Positions 1 through 8,208 of a stretch of DNA of 64,000 bases are shown here, piece after piece; positions within the stretch are counted from its first letter, which is position 1; each line of letters begins with the position of its first letter. The notes beneath the pieces were generated by a model. It saw only the letters and a program-made list of their open reading frames with translations. It made no database searches and was not told the origin of the DNA. Origin of the DNA: Polaribacter cellanae (lineage in GTDB: Bacteria > Bacteroidota > Bacteroidia > Flavobacteriales > Flavobacteriaceae); contig NZ_CP071869.1 of NCBI RefSeq assembly GCF_017569185.1, positions 1,354,001 through 1,418,000 on the forward strand, in the 5' to 3' direction. Made by a program: the position numbers and the translations under genes.

Positions 1-824
1 AAGTTGTTGCTTTAGGAGCTGCAATACAAGGTGGCGTTTTATCTGGAGACGTTAAAGATGTATTGTTATTAGACGTTACTCCTTTATCTTTAGGTATCGA
101 AACAATGGGAAATGTTTTCACAAAATTAATTGATGCAAACACAACCATTCCTACAAAAAAATCGCAAGTATTCTCTACAGCAGTAGACAACCAACCTTCA
201 GTAGACATTCATGTTTTACAAGGTGAAAGAGCAATGGCTGCAGACAATAAAACAATTGGGCGTTTTCAGTTAACAGATATTCCTCCAGCACAAAGAGGTG
301 TACCACAAATTGAAGTAACTTTTGATATAGATGCCAATGGTATTATAAAAGTATCTGCAGTAGATAAAGCTACAGGAAAATCGCAAGACATTCGTATCGA
401 AGCTTCTTCTGGATTGTCTGAAGAAGAAATCGAAAAAATGAAACGTGATGCAGAAGCAAATGCAGATGCAGATAAAACCGCTAAAGAAACTGCAGAAAAA
501 GTAAATGGAGCAGATTCTATGATTTTTCAAACAGAAAAGCAATTAAAAGAATTTGGAGACAAATTATCTGCAGATAAAAAAGAGCCAATCGAAGCTGCTT
601 TAGTAGAATTAAAAGCTGCACACGAATCTAAAGATTTAGCACAAATCGATGCTGCAATGGAAAAAATTAACGAAGCTTGGAAAGTTGCCTCTGAAGAAAT
701 GTATGCTGCACAAGGTGGTGCTGAAGGCGCAAATGCAGGGGCACAACAACAAGGTGAACCAGAAGCTGGAAATGCAGATAGTGGAGACAATGTTGAAGAT
801 GTAGATTTTGAAGAAGTAAAGTAA
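1..824 (+). CDS. dnaK: Molecular chaperone DnaK (Hsp70), 3' part
   Basis: The reading frame is open from the window edge, so the start lies outside. About 273 of roughly 635 codons are visible. The peptide opens with the Hsp70 signature [16 protein letters not shown], followed by [16 protein letters not shown] at the end of the nucleotide-binding domain and the linker. The beta-sandwich substrate-binding domain and helical lid follow. It ends in a Gly/Ala/Gln-rich linker and [11 protein letters not shown], the acidic tail (EEV-type end) usual for bacterial DnaK. Role: ATP-dependent folding of cytosolic proteins with DnaJ and GrpE. Its own hairpin terminator lies downstream at 957-987. Identification is secure. 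Confidence 0.97.
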   Translation, partial: VVALGAAIQGGVLSGDVKDVLLLDVTPLSLGIETMGNVFTKLIDANTTIPTKKSQVFSTAVDNQPSVDIHVLQGERAMAADNKTIGRFQLTDIPPAQRGVPQIEVTFDIDANGIIKVSAVDKATGKSQDIRIEASSGLSEEEIEKMKRDAEANADADKTAKETAEKVNGADSMIFQTEKQLKEFGDKLSADKKEPIEAALVELKAAHESKDLAQIDAAMEKINEAWKVASEEMYAAQGGAEGANAGAQQQGEPEAGNADSGDNVEDVDFEEVK

Positions 825-956
825 GTGAAATAGTATTTTGTAAAAACAAAATACATAATTGAACTTATCCCGCTGAAAAGCGGAATCTCAAAAAATAGTT
901 TTAAATAAACTTGAATGAGACTATTCAAAAGAAATTTAATTTTCTATAAATATTTA

Positions 957-987
957 AAACGCAATCATTAATTTGGTTGCGTTTTTT
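957..987 (+). terminator. Rho-independent-type terminator after dnaK
   Basis: A 9-bp perfect stem (AAAACGCAA at 957-965 with TTGCGTTTT at 977-985) has an 11-nt loop and ends in a T-run. A weaker hairpin (CCGCT/AGCGG) sits at about 870-884. Confidence 0.75.
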
Positions 988-1018
988 TCTTTTAATTATA
1001 TTTACAGAAATATTCTGC

Positions 1019-1543
1019 TTGAAAACCTACAACCAAACCAACTTCTTTAAACATACTTTTTGTGAATTCAAACAAGTAAATAATTTTCAATTTCCAGAAA
1101 ATACAAACTACAAAAGTAAATCTGAAAGTATGTATTTTTATACAGAAAAAGGTGTGTATAGAAAATCGAATCATTGGGGAAGAGTTGCCAACTGTCGATG
1201 GAAATTAATTGCTAATGCTACATATAAAAACCAGAACATTATAATTGGTTTTGCAAAATGGAGGGACTTCTTCCCTATCAATTCAAAAGAAAAAATATTT
1301 TATATTGAAGTGAATTTTGAAGAAAAAACAGCGAAACTTCAACCTAAAAAAGAAAAAACAACTGCTTTTCTGTTTTCATTTTCTAAAGCACAACAAAGAA
1401 TAAAACAAATAACACATTTATTTAAAGACGATAAATGGGCACAATATTTCGATTTGGAAATTGAAGAATTACGTTTTAAAATTATCACGGATTTTATAAA
1501 TTCTGATAAAACGCTTCAGGAAATAAAATACACCAAAAAATAA
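1019..1543 (+). CDS. Conserved hypothetical protein of Flavobacteriia (about 174 aa)
   Basis: The frame is open from 977, but that TTG lies inside the dnaK terminator, so TTG at 1019 (LKTYNQTNFFKHTF) is a more sensible start; no ATG lies nearby. The protein has no signal peptide or membrane segment. It carries aromatic and basic motifs (YRKSNHWGRVANCRWKL) that I associate with an uncharacterised flavobacterial family. The C-terminal part (RIKQITHLFKDDKWAQYFDLEIEEL) is duplicated downstream as a fragment at 2120-2290. Function unknown. The start is uncertain because no clear ribosome-binding site is visible. Confidence 0.6.
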   Translation: MKTYNQTNFFKHTFCEFKQVNNFQFPENTNYKSKSESMYFYTEKGVYRKSNHWGRVANCRWKLIANATYKNQNIIIGFAKWRDFFPINSKEKIFYIEVNFEEKTAKLQPKKEKTTAFLFSFSKAQQRIKQITHLFKDDKWAQYFDLEIEELRFKIITDFINSDKTLQEIKYTKK

Positions 1544-1552
1544 TATATGCTT

Positions 1553-2008
1553 CTAATTGGCTGCTAGGTTTTCTCTAGAAAGTTCTTTCGTTTCGAAGTT
1601 GTAGAAAATATATTTCTTAGTATCTAAACTCTCATTTATAATTTGAAATTTTGGAAAAGCTTCAAAAGAATTACTATAAATTTGTTTTAGCTCTACAGAA
1701 AAATTTTTTATATTTTCTGTTGCTTCAATTGAAATGCCTACGATTTTATATTCTTTAAAAGCTAAAAGTAATTGCCTTTCAGTTATAGATGTACCAGAAT
1801 AAGACGAAAAAGGATACGACTCTAATCTATCGAATTCATTCGTATAATACTTAACAATTTTAAACTTCGAATCCTTATCTATATCTTCAAAATTTACCGT
1901 AATTTCAAAAACATAATCATCTAAACTAGAAAGTGGGGTAAATTTTTCTTCTTCGGTACAAGAAAAAAATAAAAGTACAACAGAAATAAAGGGTATAAGA
2001 GTTTTCAT
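1553..2008 (-). CDS. Small lipoprotein, copy A of a tandem pair (151 aa)
   Basis: The N-terminus MKTLIPFISVVLLFFSC is a type II signal peptide with a lipobox ending FFSC, so the mature protein should be membrane-anchored at Cys17. The rest is a small, beta-rich-looking domain with no family I recognise. It is near-identical to copy B at 2300-2755. Differences include IDKDS/SDKDS, ERQLLLAF/KDQILLAF and TENIKNF/VANVKNF. The stop codon lies just 9 bp past the convergent gene ending at 1543. Function unknown. Confidence 0.8.
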   Translation of the reverse strand: MKTLIPFISVVLLFFSCTEEEKFTPLSSLDDYVFEITVNFEDIDKDSKFKIVKYYTNEFDRLESYPFSSYSGTSITERQLLLAFKEYKIVGISIEATENIKNFSVELKQIYSNSFEAFPKFQIINESLDTKKYIFYNFETKELSRENLAAN

Positions 2009-2038
2009 TTTATTAATTTTAAAGCAATATATAAAAAA

Positions 2039-2119
2039 TTATATCGCTTTTACAGAGTTTATATCTTTTACTAAGACAATTGGTAATTTAACATGCGATT
2101 CTGCAAAAAACTTATAATA
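2039..2119 (-). pseudogene. 3' fragment of the 280-aa lipoprotein gene (duplication remnant)
   Basis: These 27 codons are a copy, 747 bp away, of the last codons of the gene at 2786-3628 (ending INSVKAI). The copy stops at the unit 1/unit 2 junction at 2119/2120. There is no start codon and no function is expected. Confidence 0.85.
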
Positions 2120-2290
2120 TTTTCATTTTCTAAAGCACAAAAAAGAATAAAACAAATAACACATTTATTTAAAGAAGATAAATGGGCACAATATTTCGAT
2201 TTGGAAGTTGAAGAATTACATTTTAAAATTATTACGGATTTTATAAATTCTGATAAAACGCTTCAGGAAATAAAATACACCAAAAAATAA
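2120..2290 (+). pseudogene. 3' fragment of the hypothetical gene at 1019-1543
   Basis: These codons (FSFSKAQKRIKQITHLF onwards) repeat the final 56 codons of the upstream gene. They begin abruptly at the duplication junction. An ATG at 2093 lies in frame, but its first codons are antisense to the lipoprotein fragment, so a real product is unlikely. Confidence 0.85.
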
Positions 2291-2299
2291 TATATGTTT

Positions 2300-2755
2300 C
2301 TAATTTGCTGCTAGGTTTTCTCTAGAAAGTTCTTTCGTTTCGAAGTTGTAGAAAATATATTTCTTAGTATCTAAACTCTCATTTATAATTTGAAATTTTG
2401 GAAAAGCTTCAAAAGAATTACTAAAAATTTGTTTTAGCTCTACAGAAAAATTCTTTACATTCGCTACTGCTTCAATTGAAATACCCACGATTTTATATTC
2501 TTTAAAAGCTAAAAGTATCTGATCTTTAGTTATAGATGTACCAGAATAAGACGAAAAAGGATACGACTCTAATCTATCGAATTCATTCGTATAATATTTA
2601 ACAATTTTAAACTTCGAATCCTTATCTGAATCTTCAAAATTTACCGTAATTTCAAAAACATAATCATCTAAACTAGAAAGTGGGGTAAATTTTTCTTCTT
2701 CGGTACAAGAAAAAAATAAAAGTACAACAGAAATAAAGGGTATAAGAGTTTTCAT
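2300..2755 (-). CDS. Small lipoprotein, copy B of a tandem pair (151 aa)
   Basis: Same signal peptide and lipobox as copy A (FFSC). It is co-oriented with and directly downstream of the 280-aa lipoprotein gene, which is probably the ancestral arrangement. Copy A is then the duplicated version separated from its neighbour. The charged, acidic mature part (CTEEEKFTPLSSLDDYVFE) gives no recognisable family. Function unknown. Confidence 0.8.
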   Translation of the reverse strand: MKTLIPFISVVLLFFSCTEEEKFTPLSSLDDYVFEITVNFEDSDKDSKFKIVKYYTNEFDRLESYPFSSYSGTSITKDQILLAFKEYKIVGISIEAVANVKNFSVELKQIFSNSFEAFPKFQIINESLDTKKYIFYNFETKELSRENLAAN

Positions 2756-2785
2756 TTTATTAATTTTAAAGCAATATATAAAAAA

Positions 2786-3628
2786 TTATATCGCTTTTAC
2801 AGAGTTTATATCTTTTACTAAGACAATTGGTAATTTAACATGCGATTCTGCAAAAAACTTATAATATTTACCTTGTACCTCTTCTAAAGTAACATGCCCT
2901 CGTAATAAAATAATAGTTACAATACTTAAATTGGGTATATCTTTAAACAAATCGTCATTTAGAACTGTTCTCCCATTATCTTCCTTAATAACATCTATAT
3001 TAATTACAGGTTTATTAGTATCGTAACTAGGGTGAGCATTTAAACCATTGTACTGAACAATAACCATTAATCCATTTTCGTTTTTAGGATCTGAATTCCA
3101 CTCTAAAACAAAGTTTTTAGCATAGCAATTCGGAAAAAGTTTAATTTCTTTTTCTACTTTTGGATTTGTAATTTCTACCAAATTTGGAACGTAAAAAGTA
3201 GTTTCGAACCCAGCCTCTTTTTTATGACCGTTTTTAGAACTAATAGGCTGTAATTTAAATGTGATGTCTTTGCCAAAAATATCACCATGCTTGCTTTTTT
3301 TCTCCGTTTTGTATAAATACGAATCGTTTTTAGGCTCTTTTTTTATGCTTAACTTCATTTCAGCATTTTTAAAATCTATAAATTCTACAACATTATGGGG
3401 TTGTAAAGAATTGGCTTTTAATGAAGAATACCCCGCAGAAAAATCTGACTGTAAAAAATAGTTTAAATAAATTCCTGCATCGTTGTTTAATATATTGTAT
3501 TTTGTTTCTTCTAACTTAGTATTACTTTCTAAATTGTTATCGTTACCAACCTCTAAATGAGGTTCGACACAAGATGTAAACCCTAAAACACAAAGGATTA
3601 TAAATGGTATAAATGTAGTATTTTTCAT
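2786..3628 (-). CDS. Lipoprotein of unknown function (280 aa)
   Basis: The signal peptide MKNTTFIPFIILCVLGFTSC ends in a lipobox (GFTSC), so lipid attachment at Cys20 is expected. The mature part is mostly polar with alternating beta-like segments. It has no catalytic motif or family that I recognise. Its last 27 codons are duplicated at 2039-2119. It sits between another lipoprotein gene upstream (3679-4356) and copy B downstream, all on the minus strand and probably co-expressed as a cell-envelope group. Confidence 0.75.
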   Translation of the reverse strand: MKNTTFIPFIILCVLGFTSCVEPHLEVGNDNNLESNTKLEETKYNILNNDAGIYLNYFLQSDFSAGYSSLKANSLQPHNVVEFIDFKNAEMKLSIKKEPKNDSYLYKTEKKSKHGDIFGKDITFKLQPISSKNGHKKEAGFETTFYVPNLVEITNPKVEKEIKLFPNCYAKNFVLEWNSDPKNENGLMVIVQYNGLNAHPSYDTNKPVINIDVIKEDNGRTVLNDDLFKDIPNLSIVTIILLRGHVTLEEVQGKYYKFFAESHVKLPIVLVKDINSVKAI

Positions 3629-3678
3629 GTATTAATTTTTTGTATTAAATCTTTTAAATTAGCAATTTTATGTAGTTT

Positions 3679-4356
3679 CTAACCCTCTGCTTCTTCAGTT
3701 ACTTCTTCATTTAAATCTTTTTCAGTTGCTTTGCCCATAGGTATTGGCTCACCTTCTACCATTATTTCAGGGTTATCCTTTTGAGCATAAAACACCCTAG
3801 GTTCTTTTCTACTTTTTTTAAGTGAATTAATTGTCATTTTTTTCCCTGTTATATCCCCAACAATATTATTCAATTCATTACTAGATTTTTCCCATAATAC
3901 ATAATAATAAGATGCGCTTCCTTTTTCGTTGTAGAATGTTGGGCTACGCATTTTTACACTAACCTCTCCTTTAAAACCTGAATTTGATACGAAAGGGATT
4001 TGTAAAGTACTTCCTGATATCTTTTTATCACCTTTCTCAAATTTAAACTTTTCAAACCCTTTACAAAAAGACCCGTCTGATATTACTTTCCCTTTAATTA
4101 TCGAAGAAGCATAATCTGCTGCACCATGTCCTTCAAAAACGCTTTCTAAATTTCTATAAATTTTATCTATTGGAATTGAATTTAGATGAGCTGCACTTAA
4201 ACCATCAGGATGTCTTAGTTTTAAATCATAGAAGTTTATATATTCTTTCGAACCAAATTCACAAACCGGTATAATTGGCTGTTTAGCTAAGTCTACTTTT
4301 TTACAATTTGATAATAAGAATAGTATAAGTAAGAATAAGATTAACGTATTTTTCAT
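3679..4356 (-). CDS. Lipoprotein of unknown function (225 aa)
   Basis: The N-terminus MKNTLILFLLILFLLSNC is a lipoprotein signal peptide (lipobox LLSNC). The mature protein is basic to neutral with an acidic tail (EEVTEEAEG). No known domain is recognised. An (AT)12 dinucleotide tract lies 19-42 bp upstream of its start codon, where changes in repeat number could alter promoter spacing. It is the first gene of a minus-strand run of lipoprotein genes. Confidence 0.75.
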   Translation of the reverse strand: MKNTLILFLLILFLLSNCKKVDLAKQPIIPVCEFGSKEYINFYDLKLRHPDGLSAAHLNSIPIDKIYRNLESVFEGHGAADYASSIIKGKVISDGSFCKGFEKFKFEKGDKKISGSTLQIPFVSNSGFKGEVSVKMRSPTFYNEKGSASYYYVLWEKSSNELNNIVGDITGKKMTINSLKKSRKEPRVFYAQKDNPEIMVEGEPIPMGKATEKDLNEEVTEEAEG

Positions 4357-4374
4357 AATTTTTTATTTTTTGCA

Positions 4375-4398
4375 ATATATATATATATATATATATAT
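4375..4398. repeat. (AT)12 dinucleotide microsatellite upstream of a lipoprotein gene
   Basis: Twelve uninterrupted AT units lie just upstream (minus-strand sense) of the lipoprotein start at 4356, inside the probable 5' UTR or promoter. Such tracts are prone to slippage. Confidence 0.9.
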
Positions 4399-4537
4399 GT
4401 CTCCATCCAAACTTTTGTTGTTGTATTTTATAAAAACTTATTTTTTATTTAAAAATAACTATCAATATTTAAGAGCCTTTAGGGTTTTACACGATTAAAA
4501 TTAAAAGCATACATATTAATTATAAATTCCTTTTCAG

Positions 4538-4545
4538 TAAATTTG
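4538..4545 (+). promoter_or_regulatory. Bacteroidetes -7 promoter element (TAAATTTG) for ndh
   Basis: It matches the TAnnTTTG consensus of the Bacteroidetes primary sigma factor and lies 40 bp upstream of the ndh ATG. A matching -33 TTG is not obvious, so the call is tentative. Confidence 0.45.
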
Positions 4546-4585
4546 CATTTCTAAAACCTAACATCTAACAACCCAAAGATTTCAT

Positions 4586-5890
4586 ATGAACATTCCACAA
4601 ACAAGTTTTCCAAGAGTTGTAATTATTGGTGGAGGTTTTGCTGGTTTGGCTGCCGCAAAAGGCTTAGAAAAACAAGAATTGCAGGTTGTTTTAATAGACA
4701 AGCACAACTATCATACCTTTCAACCTTTATTATACCAAGTGGCAACTGGTGGTTTAGAACCAGATTCTATTGCTTTTCCCTTAAGAAAACGTTTTAATGA
4801 TGTAGCTAATTTTTATTTTCGATTGGCAGAAGTCACTAAAATAAATCCAGAAAAAAACACAATTGAAACCTCCATAGGAGAATTAGATTATGATGAATTA
4901 ATAATTGCAACAGGCTCAACAACCAACTTTTTTGGGAACACTAATATTAAAAAATATGCAATGGAAATGAAATCTGTTCCGCAGGCATTAAATATTAGAA
5001 GTTTAGTTTTAGAAAACTTTGAAGAAGCGCTTTTAACTTCAAACATAGAAGAAAGAAATGCTCTAATGAATTTTGTAATTGTTGGCGGTGGTCCCACAGG
5101 AGTGGAATTGGCTGGTGCTTTGGCAGAAATGAAAAAAGGAATTTTACCAAAAGATTATCCAGATTTAGACATTCGTCAAATGCAAATAAATTTGATACAA
5201 AGTTCTGGCGAAATCTTAAAAGGAATGAGTGCAAAAGCTTCTGAAAAAGCAGAAGATTTCCTAATTGATTTAGGTGTAAATGTTTGGAAAAATTTACGTG
5301 TTTTAGATTACGATGGAAAAATAGTTACCACAAACGGATTAGACCATTTTAAAGCCGAAACCGTTATTTGGGCTGCAGGTGTTAAAGGACAAACAATCGA
5401 TGGTTTACAAGCAGAATGTGTAATAGAAAGAGCCGCAAGAATAAAAGTGGATGCATATAACAAAGTTTTAAACTACGAAAATATGTATGCAGTTGGCGAT
5501 GTTGCTTGCATGTCTTCAGAAAAAAATCCTTACGGACATCCAATGATGGCACAACCTGCCATGCAACAAGGAAAATTAGTTGCTAAAAATGTTTTAGCAA
5601 AATTATTCAACAAAAAACAAAAACCATTTGTTTATAAAGATAAAGGTGCCATGGCTACAATTGGAAGAAATAAAGCAGTTGTAGATTTAAAAAAATGGAA
5701 ATTTCAAGGAGTTTTTGCTTGGTTTGTGTGGATGTTTGTACACCTTTTTTCTTTAATCGGTTTTAGAAATAAAGCCATTGTGTTTTTAAATTGGGTGTAT
5801 AATTATATTCGTTTTGATAGAGAAACTCGTTTAATTATTCGTCCTTATAAAAAGAAAAATAAATATTCTTTTAAAGAGCATTATGAGTGA
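4586..5890 (+). CDS. ndh: Type II NADH:quinone oxidoreductase (NDH-2), 434 aa
   Basis: The FAD-binding Rossmann motif VVIIGGGFAGLAAAKGLE is at residues 11-28, followed by the NDH-2 hallmark HNYHTFQPLLYQVATGGLEP. A second dinucleotide motif for NADH (FVIVGGGPTGVELAGALAE) is near residue 162, and YAVGDVA near residue 300 is the second FAD-contact segment. A hydrophobic helix near the C-terminus probably attaches the enzyme to the inner face of the cytoplasmic membrane. It transfers electrons from NADH to menaquinone without pumping protons. Length is normal for the family. The 3' end overlaps the next gene by 8 bp, indicating translational coupling. Confidence 0.93.
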   Translation: MNIPQTSFPRVVIIGGGFAGLAAAKGLEKQELQVVLIDKHNYHTFQPLLYQVATGGLEPDSIAFPLRKRFNDVANFYFRLAEVTKINPEKNTIETSIGELDYDELIIATGSTTNFFGNTNIKKYAMEMKSVPQALNIRSLVLENFEEALLTSNIEERNALMNFVIVGGGPTGVELAGALAEMKKGILPKDYPDLDIRQMQINLIQSSGEILKGMSAKASEKAEDFLIDLGVNVWKNLRVLDYDGKIVTTNGLDHFKAETVIWAAGVKGQTIDGLQAECVIERAARIKVDAYNKVLNYENMYAVGDVACMSSEKNPYGHPMMAQPAMQQGKLVAKNVLAKLFNKKQKPFVYKDKGAMATIGRNKAVVDLKKWKFQGVFAWFVWMFVHLFSLIGFRNKAIVFLNWVYNYIRFDRETRLIIRPYKKKNKYSFKEHYE

Positions 5891-6191
5891 AAAAAGAATT
5901 GTAAAATGCCCAAATTGTAGTACTTTCAACACAAATAAAGAGTATTGCACGAATTGTAATATATTAATTTCTCATCAAAAAAAGCAAGAAATTAAAGCTG
6001 AAGCTGGCAAACAAAAAAGAGTTGAAGAAGCTATTTACGAAAAAGAAAACCCCAATTTAGCCGAACGTTTAAAAAAGCATCCTTTTTTCTTATATAGAAT
6101 TGCAGGTTGTATTTTGTATTCAGCAATTATGGTAGTTAGCGCAATTGGTGCAGGTTTGGCTTGGTTTATAGCAATGGTTGCCGCTGGTTAA
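5883..6191 (+). CDS. Small zinc-ribbon membrane protein (102 aa)
   Basis: Four cysteines in two CxxC knuckles (CPNCSTFNTNKEYCTNC, residues 9-25) indicate a zinc ribbon. The middle is a charged, probably coiled region, and the C-terminus has one hydrophobic segment (about residues 72-101). It overlaps the end of ndh and precedes a membrane protein gene, so it belongs to the ndh operon. The specific role is unknown. Confidence 0.75.
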   Translation: MSEKRIVKCPNCSTFNTNKEYCTNCNILISHQKKQEIKAEAGKQKRVEEAIYEKENPNLAERLKKHPFFLYRIAGCILYSAIMVVSAIGAGLAWFIAMVAAG

Positions 6192-6192
6192 G

Positions 6193-6546
6193 ATGAAAAA
6201 CATACTTTTTAAATATGTTGTTTTCTCACTTCTTTTAGGTGGTTTTATTTATTTTTCTTCTTTTTATAATATTTATTTACCTCGAATTTTTCGCTTTTAT
6301 GTAAATGATTTTTTAATCATTCCAATTGTTTTATTTCTTTGTTTACAGGTTTTAAAACGAACTAAAAACAATCCAAATTATAAAATACCCTTTTTAATAA
6401 TCTTATATTGTTGTTTTTTATATAGTATTCTTTTTGAATTTGTTTTCCCTAATTATTTAGCAAGATATACCAAAGACTATATAGATATTCTTTTATACTT
6501 TGCAGGCGGAATTGTATTCTACCAACTTCAAAAATTAGAAAATTGA
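6193..6546 (+). CDS. Small integral membrane protein, about 4 TM segments (117 aa)
   Basis: An in-frame TTG exists at 6178, but the ATG at 6193, immediately after the preceding stop, is the natural start. Hydrophobic segments lie at about residues 7-25, 38-53, 65-82 and 97-112. Similar small flavobacterial proteins are often auto-labelled magnesium citrate secondary transporter, a name I would not trust on length alone. Its stop codon overlaps the start of the AraC gene (TTGA). Confidence 0.7.
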   Translation: MKNILFKYVVFSLLLGGFIYFSSFYNIYLPRIFRFYVNDFLIIPIVLFLCLQVLKRTKNNPNYKIPFLIILYCCFLYSILFEFVFPNYLARYTKDYIDILLYFAGGIVFYQLQKLEN

Positions 6547-7460
6547 AAACCACTAAAATTGCGAAAGAAAATATTGCTCGATTAAATGTTGCCATTCAAT
6601 TTATTGAAGAAAATTTAGATACCAAACTTACTTTAGCTATTATTGCTGAAAAAGCCCATTTTTCTCCTTTTCATTTTCATCGTCTGTTTTCTTTGGTTGT
6701 TGAAGAAACTCCGAATAATTTTATCATTAGAAAGAGAATTGAAAGTGCAGCTTCATCTTTATTGCATCAAAAAGAAAAAACAATTACAGCAATTGCAGAA
6801 GCTGTTGGTTTTGGTAACTTATCCTCATTTTCAAAAGCTTTTAAGAAATTTTATGGTATTTCTCCCAACCAATTTAAGGAAAAAAGTCCTAATAAATTTA
6901 GCAAGATTTGCAAAACCGAAAGCAAAAACGGACAAGTAAAAGTTACTTTCGAACAATACATTTGTAATGTAAATAACGCTATTAATTGGTTACAAATGAA
7001 TGCAAAAACAGAGATTAAAAAAACTCCAAAGTTAGATTTGGCTTTTATTTCTCATAAAGGAAAAATGGAAGCAATTGGTAGCGTTTATAATAAATTAGTA
7101 AAGTGGGCAACTCCAAAAGGTTTGATAAATGAGCAAACACGAATGCTTACCATTTATCACGACAGCCCTAAAATTACAGAACCAAATAACTTAAGAATAA
7201 GTGCTTGTATTGTTTTAAACAATCCTGTTAAAATTGATGGAGAAGTAAGTTTAAAAGTTTTAGTGCCTACAAAATGTATTGTTTCTCGTTTCGAAATTAC
7301 ACCTTTTCAGTTTCAACAAGCTTGGGAATCTTCCTTTGCTTGGATGATAGAAAAAGGCTATAAAAAATCGGGAACTTCTCCTTTTGAAATTTATTACAAC
7401 AATGCTGCAGAACATCCCGAAAACAAGTTTATTGTAGATTTATGCATTCCTATTTTATAA
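6543..7460 (+). CDS. AraC family regulator with C-terminal GyrI-like effector domain (305 aa)
   Basis: An N-terminal AraC-type double helix-turn-helix (residues about 13-112, with AIIAEKAHFSPFHFHRLF and ITAIAEAVGFGNLSSFSKAF) precedes a GyrI-like effector-binding domain (residues about 143-305). This is the Rob/SoxS-plus-GyrI architecture of small-molecule-responsive activators. The start is TTG at 6543, overlapping the previous stop by one base. The neighbour at 7476 is a free-standing GyrI-like protein, so the pair may sense the same kind of ligand. The target genes are not evident. Confidence 0.88.
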   Translation: MKTTKIAKENIARLNVAIQFIEENLDTKLTLAIIAEKAHFSPFHFHRLFSLVVEETPNNFIIRKRIESAASSLLHQKEKTITAIAEAVGFGNLSSFSKAFKKFYGISPNQFKEKSPNKFSKICKTESKNGQVKVTFEQYICNVNNAINWLQMNAKTEIKKTPKLDLAFISHKGKMEAIGSVYNKLVKWATPKGLINEQTRMLTIYHDSPKITEPNNLRISACIVLNNPVKIDGEVSLKVLVPTKCIVSRFEITPFQFQQAWESSFAWMIEKGYKKSGTSPFEIYYNNAAEHPENKFIVDLCIPIL

Positions 7461-7475
7461 AATTTTATTTTTTTT

Positions 7476-8108
7476 ATGATGAAACACGAATGGAGAAAAA
7501 AGGAAAAAGATGTATATATTCCTAAAGCAAAGCCAGAAATAATTAAAGTTCCTGAGTATAATTTCTTTACCATTTCTGGAAAAGGAGATCCAAATAATCC
7601 TCATTTTGCTAATTATATTACTCCTTTATACGCACTTTCATATGCTGTAAAAATGGGTTTAAAAAAGAATCCTGTTTTAGATAGTTATTACGATTATACA
7701 GTGTATCCTTTGGAAGGTGTTTGGGATATTTCTGATGAAGCAAAGAAAAACTTCAACCCAAATTTACCTATAAACAAAGACGATTTAGTTTTCACGTTAA
7801 TGATTCGTCAACCAAATTTTGTAACAGAAGAATATGCTTTAGATGTTATCGAAAAAGTAAAAATTAAAAAACCAGATTTATTAATTAACAAAGTAAAATT
7901 TGAAAAAATAGAAGAAGGTTCTTGCATACAAATGTTACACATTGGGTCTTATGACAATGAAGCTACTACTTTTAAAATTATGGGAGAATTTGCTAAAAAA
8001 CAAGGTTTAGAAAGAGAATCTAAACTTCATAGAGAAATTTATTTATCTGATTTTAGGAAAGTTGCAACAGAAAAACTAAAAACGGCTTTACGTTTTAAAA
8101 CAAAATAA
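7476..8108 (+). CDS. GyrI-like domain-containing protein (210 aa)
   Basis: The full-length protein looks like a stand-alone GyrI-like/SOUL-superfamily small-molecule-binding domain. It has FFTISGKGDPNNPHF, the conserved YAVKMGLKK helix, YPLEGVW and a C-terminal MLHIGSYDNEATTF strand-turn. Family members bind or hydrolyse cyclopropanoid and other hydrophobic compounds. The gene lies 15 bp after the AraC/GyrI regulator and is probably co-transcribed. The ATG at 7476 is followed by a second ATG one codon on. Confidence 0.85.
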   Translation: MMKHEWRKKEKDVYIPKAKPEIIKVPEYNFFTISGKGDPNNPHFANYITPLYALSYAVKMGLKKNPVLDSYYDYTVYPLEGVWDISDEAKKNFNPNLPINKDDLVFTLMIRQPNFVTEEYALDVIEKVKIKKPDLLINKVKFEKIEEGSCIQMLHIGSYDNEATTFKIMGEFAKKQGLERESKLHREIYLSDFRKVATEKLKTALRFKTK

Positions 8109-8208
8109 TCGTTCTACAATTCATCACAAAAAAATTACAACTCAGTATTTGTTTTTATTTTTCCGCAACAAACTATTTCATCTTTGTACCATCAAAAAAA
8201 CCAAAACG

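Larger units (their letters stand above)
1373..2866. repeat. 747-bp tandem direct duplication (two units)
   Basis: Unit 1 (1373-2119) and unit 2 (2120-2866) are offset by exactly 747 bp and nearly identical. Each holds the 3' end of the hypothetical gene at 1019-1543, a complete lipoprotein gene on the minus strand and the 3' end of the 280-aa lipoprotein gene. The duplication produced a full-length copy plus a fragment of each flanking gene. A cluster of substitutions separates the two lipoprotein copies, so it is not brand new. Confidence 0.93.

Noticed and set aside
270..928. Minus-strand ORFs opposite dnaK
   Set aside because: They are antisense shadows with low-complexity translations (Phe/Leu/Ser-rich) and no family match.
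977..1018. TTG start at 977 for the hypothetical gene
   Set aside because: It lies within the dnaK terminator stem and adds a signal-like leader that is just the T-run translated.
8149..8208. Extended TonB receptor start at 8149
   Set aside because: The in-frame ATG at 8209 yields a proper signal peptide; the longer leader is not signal-like.
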